From Sclerotiophoma versabilis (taxonomy: Eukaryota; Ascomycota; Dothideomycetes; Pleosporales; Didymellaceae), in contig JAAROD010000081.1 in the NCBI GenBank assembly GCA_012274445.1, positions 310,001 to 374,000 on the forward strand: 64,000 nt of DNA, written 5' to 3'. The notes under the pieces were generated by a model. It was not told the DNA's origin, did no database searches, and saw nothing but the letters and a program-made list of their open reading frames with translations. How positions within the stretch are numbered: position 1 is the first letter of the stretch; the number at the start of each line of letters is the position of its first letter. The translations under genes were made by a program, and so were the position numbers. This document shows positions 15,031 to 24,004 of this stretch, piece by piece.

Positions 15031-15299
15031 TATTGCGTAATTAAGCTGCTTAGTTAGTTATATAGAGATTAATTAGCCTAGAGAATTAGCTACAAGCTGC
15101 TCTAGAGCTAACTAGAAGCTTATTATATTAGTATAACAGTAATAAGTAACTCTAATAGTAAGTAGAAGCTTACTTTAGATAGGTTATATAACCTATACAG
15201 ATTTCCTATATATATAACAGACAGCTTTTATCTAATCTTAGATAGACACTAATTAAATACTATTAATTACCTAAGTATAGTCCTTTAAGCTTAATTATA
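15031..15299 (+). repeat. Copia B 3' LTR
   Basis: Direct repeat of 7,712-7,980. It is followed by the TSD copy TCTAT and then by the resumption of the G2 gag sequence. Confidence 0.85.
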
Positions 15300-18200
15300 T
15301 CTATAAATACGCGTTGTGCCTATAGAATAATACCTACTACTACGTAACCTATAGTATAATAACCTTAATTAAGGAAACTAAGAAAATAACTACTATTAGT
15401 TAAATACTAAACGCTGTGTATATAGTAGTACTAGTAGTAGTTACTATAGACTAGAGGCTATAGACCTGTCTAATATTAATAAGAAACTAGAACTATAATA
15501 GAATTAGAAAAATAAGAGTAGTAATAGAAAGAATAGGTCTAGTATAACTTATTATAAATATAGTAAGTAAGGCTACTATACTAAGAATTATTAATTAAAA
15601 AATAAGGTAGTTTAATAACTTAATATACTTACCTATAAGAATATAGATACTAGTAATAAATAGAAAGTTCTTACTAATAATATAGAACGTCTTATAGAAG
15701 ACTCTAAGACTAAATCTAATAATAATTATATTATACTATCTAATAAGAATATATAGAATGTCTAAAGCTAAGCACCTATACTATACTAAGAGTTAGATAA
15801 ATAGTAGAAGTATTTATAGAACCTAATAGGATAACTATTAATATAGATAGAATAGATATATAAATAAGAACTAAAAGTGTATAAGTATAAGTAGCTTACT
15901 ATGTCCTAGTAACTACGTAATACTACTAGATAAGAAGTAGATAGAGGTATTATCTACGCCTCTAACACTAAAAAAAGTTAGTATAATATAGATATGCATA
16001 AATTTAGTAAGTGTACTAAAGTAGAATTAGTATATTAAGAATTCTAAGACAATAATAATGCCTTTTAAGTAAACTATAATTAGATTACTAAGAGTATTAA
16101 TAAGAAACTATAATAAATAGTACTTTAAACTTACACAGGATAATAATAGGTTAACAACCTAAGTAAATCCTAATAGAATTAGTAGAAGTATAATTTTAAT
16201 AAACTTAGTGCTAGTAATTACACTATATAACAGAAGCTTAAGTAATAAGTAAAAAATTACTAAAGTAGAAATAAACCTAACTTTAATAGAAAGCTAGTAT
16301 TACTTCTAAACCTATAACTAGAGTATACCTAAGACTATTAGAATCTAAATTATAGAAAGCTATTATAGACAGTATGCGTATATAATACCTATTATATATA
16401 TAAATTAGAAAAACTAAAAAAGAAATAGTTCCTAACTCCTAGTACTATATGCAGGAAATAGTGGTATAATTATAAAAATAATATATATAAAATATACTTC
16501 TAGAATAAATATTCTAAGCTATACTTTCTAGGTATAGATAATTATTAGGTAATTATATATATATAATTAGTTATTAACAGCTCCTGCTATAACCTATATT
16601 AGTAGTATTACCTTAACCTAAACTATAAGCTGTATAAAAGTAGTAAGATTATCTATAGATTTAGTAATAAGGAGACTTTTTTAGGTAAGTACTAAAAGAG
16701 TGCTCTACTAAGTAATCTCTTAACACTATTAGAGACAGCTTACTTATTAGACTACCTATTAAGTTAAATAAAGTAGTATTATTAGCACTCTTAAACTTAG
16801 GAGTATAGGTAAACTATATCTTCTAGATAGTAATATATTAAGTAGGTCTTATACTACGTATAAAGGAACACACCTATTAACTCTAAGTAGCTAATAGAGA
16901 ATTAATGCTAGAAGAGCTATATATTATATATAAGGTAATAGTAGCCTCTCTAGAGATATAGAGGTACTATAAGAAACTAACTCTAGATATCTTTATAAAG
17001 GCTACGCATAATATTATACTAGAACTTCTTTAGTTATAAAAGTATAATCTAAAGATAGACTAAATATAGAAAAGACTTTTATTAAGATAATATAAATATA
17101 GTACTAATATATTAAAGCCTACGCAGTGCATACTATAACTAGTAGATAAAAAGAAGATTAATAATGTCTCTTTAATATATAAGACGCGCTAAGATAGAGC
17201 AGTTAACTGTATAGATAAAGAAAGCCCCTCTATAATAGTTAAGAAGAACTAGAGTATACCTTCTAATATACTAGATATATATAGATAGTATACTTAGATA
17301 TTTAAAGAAGAGTTATTTATAAAAGCGCTACCTAAGTATTAACCTTAGAATTATAAGATTAAACTTAAGATAGAGAAAGAACTACTCTTTAGGCCTATAT
17401 ACTAGTTATCTAAGAAAGAGCTTAAGATATTATATAAGTATATTAAGGAAAACCTTATAAAAGAATTTATTAGAAAATCTAAATCTCTAGCAGAATTCTC
17501 TATTCTATTTATACTAAAGAAAGATAGTAAGCTAAGGCTTTATATTAACTACTAGAAGTTAAATAATATTACTATTAAGAATTATTATCTACTACCTAAT
17601 ATATTTAAGTTATAGAACTAGCTATTAGAAGTAAAGTTCTTTACTATACTTAACTTATGCAGAGTATATAACCTTATATATATATAAAAAAGTAAAGAAT
17701 AGAAGATAGTATATAGAACCTATTATAGTTACTATAAGTATATAGTTATACTATTTAGGCTAACTAATATACTAGCAGTATATTAGGCACTAATTAATAA
17801 TATACTGTAAGTATACCTAGACATTATAGTAGTAGTATACCTTAATAATATTCTAGTATATAGTAAGATACTTAAAGAATATAAGGTCTATATATAATAA
17901 GTATTAGAATACTTAGTAATAGTAGACCTTAGGCTAAAGCTAGAGAAGTGTAAATAGTATAAGGAAGAAGTAGAGTTCCTTAGCTATATTATAGAAAGAT
18001 ATAGAGTTAAGATAAGTAAAAAGAAAATCTAGGTTATAAAGAATTAGCTAACACCTACTATAGTTAAGAGAATTTAAGAATTTCTTAGGTTTATTAACTT
18101 TAACTAATACTTTATTAAGAACTACTTTATAAAGGCCTTACTACTTATAAAACTTATATAGAAGGATATACTTTTTAAGTAGAAATAAGTATAAGAGAAT

Positions 18201-20680
18201 ACTTTCTAATTACTTAAGTAAGTATATATAGAGCCTTCTATACTACTTATATTTAAGAGTAGTAAACTAGTATACCTTTAAATAGATACTTTAGATTTAT
18301 TATTAGGAGTATATATTACTTAGAAATAAGATAGTTAATAGCACCTAATTACCCACTACTTAAAAAGGTTTATAGTACTAGAAGAATATTATAATATATA
18401 TAATAAGAAGCTTATAGCTATTATTAATATATTATAATATTAGAGAGTATATATAGAAAGCTGCTTAGAACTTACTATCTATATAGATTATAAGAACTTA
18501 GTATATTTTACTACTACTAAGGTTCTAAACTAATAGTAAGTACGCTAGTTAGAAATACTTAGTTAGTATAAGTTTAAGATCCTATATATACTAGAAAAAG
18601 AAAATAGTAAAGTAAATACACTTAGCTAATACTATAAGTTTATAGGTAAAAAGATAATTAATAAGTTTACTATTCTTAGAGTTAATAAAGATAAGTCTTT
18701 AGGACTAATATAGTAGCTTAATTAAGTAATATAAGTTTAGCAGAAATAATGCATTTTAGAGTAAGTACTAGAAGAACTTTAAGAAGAAGTTATCTTAAGA
18801 TATTATAATAATACGCTATATAGATACTTTAGTACTACCTATACTATAAAACTTATTAAGTAATACTATAAGTTTTCTAATATAAAGGATAAGGTTACTA
18901 AGTTTATTAGAAATTACGTATAGTGCTAATAGAATAAGTATAGTATATATACTAAGTATAAAGAGGTATAGGTAATAAAGCTACCTATAGTACTATAGAT
19001 AAATATTACAATAGATTTTATTATATAGCTACTACTCTCTAAGAACTCTATTATAGAATATACTTATAACTTAATCTTTATTATAGTAGATTAATTTACT
19101 AAGTACGCTAAAATAATACTATTTAGACACAGCTATACTATATAGCAGCTAGCTATAGTATTTATTAATTAGATTATTTACTACTATAGAATACCTAAAT
19201 TAATTATTAGTAACAGAGATAAGCTTTTTATATTAAACTATTAGACTATAATACTTACTATATTAGGTACTAAGAAAAAGCTATCTATAGCCTATTATCT
19301 GCAGATAGATAGATAGATAGAAAGAATAAATTAAACTATAGAAATATACCTTTAGATCTATAGTAACTAGAAATAAGATAACTAGGTCTTACTATTACCT
19401 ATAGTATAAATTGCATATAATAATAAGTTATTAAAAGTAATAGGTATAATACTGTTCTTTGTAAACTATAGAAGATACCTAAATCTCTTTACTTAATCTC
19501 TTAATTACTCTATTTAGATAGAATTAGTAATAGCTTTAGTAGTTAGACTAAAAGAAGTATACTAGAAATTACTTAAAAACATTGTATAAGCTTAGGAATA
19601 AGCTATTTTATATATTAACTAAAAATAAAAAACAGTACCTTAGCTAAAAGAAGAGAATAAGGTTTATCTTCTTATAAAAAATCTTAGAACATAGAGAGTA
19701 ATAAAAAAACTAGATAAGGTTAAGGTTAGACTATTTTTTATTTCTAAATAAATTAGCCTAGTTAACTATTAACTTAAGCTACCTAAGAATATAATAATCT
19801 ATCTAGTATTCTATATCTTGCTATTAGAACCTGCTAACCTAAGAATACTAATCTAGAAAGACTTCTACTACTAAGCTAATAGTAATAATAAGTAGAAAGT
19901 TAAAAAAAAAATAATATATTAGAGAACTAAGAAGAGTATTTAGTACCTAGTTAAGTAGTTAGGATACTCTAACTTAGAAAATATATAGAAACTACCTATA
20001 TACCTTATAAACTACTAGCTACTATTAAAGAAATATAGGAAGACTAATTAGGTAGTGCTATGTTAGTCTTCTAGGAATTAAGAGGCTAGTCTTTAAAAGC
20101 ACTCTAGGTGCTAAGTAATAGAATTAAGTTAAGACTACTAGAAGGACTATTAAGTAATATAGTCTCCTCCTCTAACTTCTATTCTGTAATACTCTACTCT
20201 TCTACTAAAATTACTTTCTCTGCTTAATAATTAAGTAAATCTATTTATTAATATAACTACTCTTTATGCGCGTATACAACCTATAACTCTTCTAATACCT
20301 TCTTAGAGGCCTTAAGTACTTTATTTTATACTTTATAACTTTCTTTTAATTTTATCTATAACTTCTCTTTCTTTATTATAAGCTACTAAAACTTAGACTA
20401 TATTATATAAATATTATAACGTTAGCTATACTTTAGGCACTTACTATATATTCTAGAATAAATATAAACCTTATATACGCGTTTATATTTCTTATAGGTT
20501 AAATACTTCTTAACTATAGTCTTACTAAAAGACTTTATAAATATATATAGATAGTAATAATAGGCTATACTTAACTTAGAAGGATGTTTAGGTATTATTA
20601 TAGACTTACCTAATAAATAAGGTAGAGTCTATATTATATAAATAAGCTTAAGAGACTAAACTAAGATAGAAGAGAGATAG

Positions 20681-21185
20681 TATTATAATTCTAAGAAATA
20701 TAGTATTAAATATTAAGAATTACTACTCTAGGTATAGTATAGTTAACTTATATAGAAAAAAGGCATTATAAGTAAGTAACTACTAGTATTAGTAGTTAGT
20801 ACTTAGCTACTACTAGAGGATAATTACGTAATATAATTAGCCTTAGCATAATTAGTATAATTAGTGCTTAGTATAATTAGTAATTAGTATAATTAGTATA
20901 GTCTATACTACTAAGTATATTATATCTCTTCTTAGTATATAGTTAGCAGAAATATAACTCTTATAGTTTATATTTAACTTAGTTAATTAAGTTTGTCTTT
21001 AGAATCTTAACTCTAACTCTTAAGCTAGATAGTCTACTCTATACTACTTATTATTACTCTCTATTATTATAGTGTTTTACTAGGTAATAACTCTAACTCT
21101 TATAGACCTTTCTATACTAGTGCTTATTTCTAAGAACTAATATAAATAGTGCTTAAAAGCTTTGCTTAAAAGTATAACTTTAATA
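20681..21185 (+). repeat. G2 3' LTR
   Basis: Preceded by a purine tract (AGAAGAGAGATAG), the RIP form of the intact polypurine tract. It is followed by TSD GCTTC and the second half of the Copia A RNase H. Confidence 0.85.
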
Positions 21186-21726
21186 GCTTCTTACTCTTAA
21201 GTATATTACTAAGGAAATAATTACGCTTAGGCAGTTCTTTAATAAGCTTAATCTTAAGATAAGTAACTTATAGAATATATAGTATAATAACCTTTAAATA
21301 ATTAGACTAGTAGTAGAGGCTAATTAATAGATTACTACTTATCTTAGGTATATAGATATATAAAATATATAGCTTAGGTAAGAATATACTAAGAGATTAA
21401 TCTAGATTAGTTATCTAAAAACTAATAATATGCTAGCTAATAGATTAACTAAGTTACTTACTTATTAATAGTTTAAGAAGTTTAAGTAACTAATTAACCT
21501 ATATAAGGCTATTAATAAAGATAAAGTAATTAAGAAAGATAGAGTTAATAAAGTAAATTAATCTATAAATATAATATTATATATACTAATATACTAATTA
21601 GAATCTATATCTATAAGAGACTAAATAATTAATATAGATAATTAGTTACGAAAGGCTAAGAGAATAACTAATTAATATATAGTTAATTAATTAAGTAACT
21701 CTATAAGAAGAAGATTAATTACTACT

Positions 21727-23160
21727 ATATAAGTAGTAATTAGGTTATAGATATTAGTATTAGATTAATAACTCTAACTAGAAGTTTAAACCTAAGTACT
21801 ACTCTAATTATAAGTAAACCTATAGTTATAAGCTTAAGCAGCTAGATAATAGAGATAATTAGTAATCTAAGAATTATTAGAAAAGGCTTAACTATAACTA
21901 ATCTAAGTAGAACTAGCTTAACTAGAAAACTAACTACTCTAATTATAAGACTAACTAGAAGACAGAGCTAGCAAAGCCTAATCTAGACTTAATCTAAGAC
22001 TCTGCTTAGACAGAGTAGAAGTAGAAGATAAAGCAGCCTAATTAATCTAATCTATAGCTAAACTCTAGAGAGTACTAGTTATATTTTGCTAATTATTCTT
22101 ACTACTCTTAAAGTTATTAATATTAGAATTAAGTATAACCTTATTCTTATTAACTAGATTAGAATTAGCCTTCTTAGATACCTGCATGTATACCTTAAAT
22201 AAGGTATTTATAAGTAGAAAAATAACTTTAACCTAGAATATATTAGAAAGATTAACAGATTAGATTAGATTTTTTACTCTATTAGCCTTATTATTAATAG
22301 TAGTAATTACAGCCTAAGCTAGAGAATAGAGAGAACTATAGCTAATTTAAAAATTAGTAATTAGATAAAAAAGAACTAAGACTAATAATTACTTATAGAG
22401 GCCTATAAGTATAAGTATTATACTTAATATAATAGCTGCTCTTCTTATATAATTAATAGTTAATATAATTATAAAAATAACTATTACTAATACTATCTAT
22501 AAACTGCTTTAAGTAGCAGGTACACAGATAATTATAATAAGTACTAATCCTAATTCTACTTATAAGTAAGTAATTAGTAGAGGTAGTAGTAGATTACTTT
22601 ATAGGAGTAGTAGTCTAAGACTAGAACTTCTAGAATATTAATTTTAGATTAATCTTATTATTTTCTTTACCTTCTAATCTAGAATAGACTATTATTAGAG
22701 TGTTAGGATTAGTTAAAATCCTACTAGATTAAGTAGATTAGTATAGATTAGGAGCAGGTAATAGGATAAGCTTAGTCTTAATCTTCTTAAGAGAAGTATA
22801 ACCTTTAAGCAGGCTTAGATTACTAATTAGATGCTTAGAGGGAGTTTTTAGAAGCTTAGAAGGTATATTAATTAGAATTATACTAAAGGTATAGTAATTA
22901 AGAGCCTAATACTAAATATTAATAGTATACTAAAAGAGAAGAATTAGATTACTTATATTAATAATAGTAGTGTTAGAGGATTAGCTTACAGATTGCGAGT
23001 AGAAGAATAAGAATTAGAAGAAGTAAAGATTAGATATATTATTATTTATTATTGTATATAAGTATTTACCTACTAACTAGATTAAAGAATTCTCTCTAGA
23101 CTCTAATTATAAAGATGTAGTATACAGAGTAATTAAAAAACCTTTATAATAGAATTAATA
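21727..23160. repeat. Right arm of the 1.43-kb inverted repeat, inside Copia A
   Basis: Reverse-complement match to 1-1,428. It lies between the end of the Copia A RNase H (about 21,560) and its 3' LTR, upstream of the purine tract. The decayed ORF-like frame described for the left arm runs on the minus strand here, antisense to copia pol. A short palindrome (ATTACTACT...AGTAGTAAT, about 21,718-21,741) marks the inner edge. Confidence 0.6.
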
Positions 23161-23221
23161 GAGCGTAATAATAAACCTACTAATATAGAAATACTAGTTA
23201 AAAACTAGGATCTCTAGGGGG

Positions 23222-23450
23222 TGTATTATAGTAAAGGTTAATAATTATATAATTATTAATAGTAATATAGACAGATTAGAGAGATTAGATTAATAAATAA
23301 GAATAATTAATTAGCTCCACTCTAATCTAGAACTAGCCTAGAGGTAAAATATATATATAGTTGCGCCCTTTTACTATAGAAATAAAATAAGAAACTTAAT
23401 TAACTCTTTTACACCTAGATTAATCTTATCTAGTTATCTTAGCTCTAATA
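23222..23450 (+). repeat. Copia A 3' LTR
   Basis: Begins TGTATTATAG after a G-rich purine tract and ends near CTCTAATA. Less mutated than the 5' LTR. The next base starts a RIP-mutated gypsy gag fragment (G3). Confidence 0.7.
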
Positions 23451-23481
23451 AACCTTAATATAAATAAAGAATTAAATAGAG

Positions 23482-23486
23482 GTATA
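23482..23486. repeat. Target-site duplication GTATA, left copy
   Basis: GTATA lies immediately before the TG of the first LTR. The partner GTATA is at 36,958-36,962, immediately after the CA of the third LTR. Confidence 0.9.
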
Positions 23487-23987
23487 TGTTACGATCTCGG
23501 AGGATGGCACGCGGGGATGGTGACTTATTACCAATGGCGGGCCCTGGATCGGCGGGCGCCAGGCCCCAGGTCACGTGATGTCTCACGAACTCCACACAGA
23601 ACCTGGAGTCAGGAGTGTGAGACACGACAACACAACGTCACGTGATGTCCCACGAATCCCACATTGTTCCATGAATACCACAAGGCCCCCTATGGGACTT
23701 GGTGGAAGACCATGCTACACTATGGGACATCTTAAGTATATAGTCAGTAGGAACACAACCCTTATGGTTCGTGTTCAACTTAGTCAATCAAGTTTGTCTT
23801 TGGAATCTCAACCCCCAACTCTCGAGCTAGATAGTCTACTCTATACTACTCATTGTTACCCTCCATTGTCACGGTGTCTCACTAGACAATAACCCCAACC
23901 CTTACGGATCATCCTGTACCAGCGCTCATCCCTGAGAACCAATACGAATAGTGCTTACGAGCTTTGCTTGAAAGTACAACTTCAACA
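23487..23987 (+). repeat. Chromovirus 5' LTR
   Basis: 501 bp, starting TGTTACGATC and ending CTTCAACA. U3 holds a CCAAT box (23,531), two copies of GTCACGTGATGT (23,570 and 23,637) and a TATATA (23,737-23,742). Confidence 0.95.
23531..23742 (+). promoter_or_regulatory. Candidate U3 promoter of the chromovirus LTR
   Basis: In order: CCAAT (23,531-23,535), GTCACGTGATGT (23,570-23,581), the same 12-mer again (23,637-23,648) within a longer imperfect direct repeat, and TATATA (23,737-23,742). CACGTG is the core bound by bHLH factors of the Cbf1/Pho4 type (family knowledge). Transcription would be expected to start roughly 25-40 bp after the TATA. The arrangement recurs in the LTRs at 29,972 and 36,457. 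G2 keeps a RIP-mutated trace of one CACGTG (TACGTAATG near 6,681). Confidence 0.5.
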
Positions 23988-24000
23988 CTTTGAACACCCC
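23988..24000 (+). other. Candidate primer-binding site, possibly self-priming
   Basis: Bases directly after the 5' LTR read CTTTGAACACCCC, with no obvious TGG-type tRNA primer site. TTGAACAC (23,990-23,997) is perfectly complementary to GTGTTCAA in the LTR (23,771-23,778), 29 bp downstream of the TATA end, where the transcript could begin. Tf1/sushi-type chromoviruses prime reverse transcription with their own mRNA 5' end (established knowledge), so the same is inferred here. A 5-bp inverted repeat (CTTTG/CAAAG, 23,988-24,004) overlaps it. The second unit's copy is at 30,473. Confidence 0.5.
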
Positions 24001-24004
24001 AAAG

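Larger units (their letters stand above)
7712..15299 (+). mobile_element. Copia B: RIP-degraded Ty1/copia element nested in G2 gag
   Basis: 269-bp LTRs lie at 7,712-7,980 and 15,031-15,299, with a perfect 5-bp TSD (TCTAT at 7,707-7,711 and 15,300-15,304). GTTATAAGCCTAG follows the 5' LTR and serves as a candidate primer site. Plus-strand remnants appear in copia order: a protease motif at 9,495 reading D-N-G-A (S-to-N), an RT box near 12,320-12,345 reading Y-I-N-N, and an RNase H tract near 12,960 with K-V-E-L-L-A-L. RNase H ends near 13,240, leaving about 1.75 kb before the 3' LTR. That extension includes a Ser/Thr/Asn-coding microsatellite-like stretch near 14,060-14,110 and recurs in Copia D, so it belongs to the element. 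Total 7,588 bp. No frame is open. Confidence 0.85.
6537..21185 (+). mobile_element. G2: RIP-degraded Ty3/gypsy chromovirus, relative of the intact tandem
   Basis: 505-bp LTRs lie at 6,537-7,041 and 20,681-21,185, with a perfect 5-bp TSD (GCTTC at 6,532-6,536 and 21,186-21,190). The R-U5 half of the LTR, the primer region, gag and pol align base by base with the intact element at 23,487-29,971, mostly with C-to-T or G-to-A changes. RT reads Y-L-N-N at about 17,838 where the intact copy has Y-L-D-D, and CCHC cysteines have become Tyr. The T TTT TTA slippery site survives at 16,677-16,683. The U3 half of the LTR is largely different, so this is a related subfamily rather than the same sequence. 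Without Copia B it is about 7.06 kb, against 6.99 kb for an intact unit. Confidence 0.88.
1429..23450 (+). mobile_element. Copia A: RIP-degraded Ty1/copia retrotransposon, split by G2
   Basis: Two same-orientation LTRs of about 229 bp lie at about 1,429-1,656 and 23,222-23,450. The 3' LTR begins TGTATTATAG just after a purine tract (AGGGGG, about 23,215-23,221). The 5' LTR lacks the TG. A primer-site-like GTTATAAGC follows the 5' LTR. The internal part shows copia-order remnants on the plus strand: a Gag-like tract, a protease-like tract near 3,000, and an RT box near 5,890-5,910 reading Y-I-D-N where Y-V-D-D is expected (a G-to-A RIP change). RNase H is interrupted at 6,536 and resumes at 21,186 with the K-A-E-L-L motif restored across the break. 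Without the insert the element is about 7.4 kb, long for copia because of about 1.5 kb between RNase H and the 3' LTR. All frames are full of stops, so it is a fossil. Confidence 0.75.

Noticed and set aside
1..23486. Possible centromere, mitochondrial insertion or AT-rich satellite
   Set aside because: The AT richness is explained by RIP of recognisable retroelements; no tandem satellite array or mitochondrial gene was seen.
23575..23892. 105-aa plus-strand ORF inside each LTR
   Set aside because: Lies over U3-R with promoter motifs, has no family features, and repeats only because the LTR repeats.
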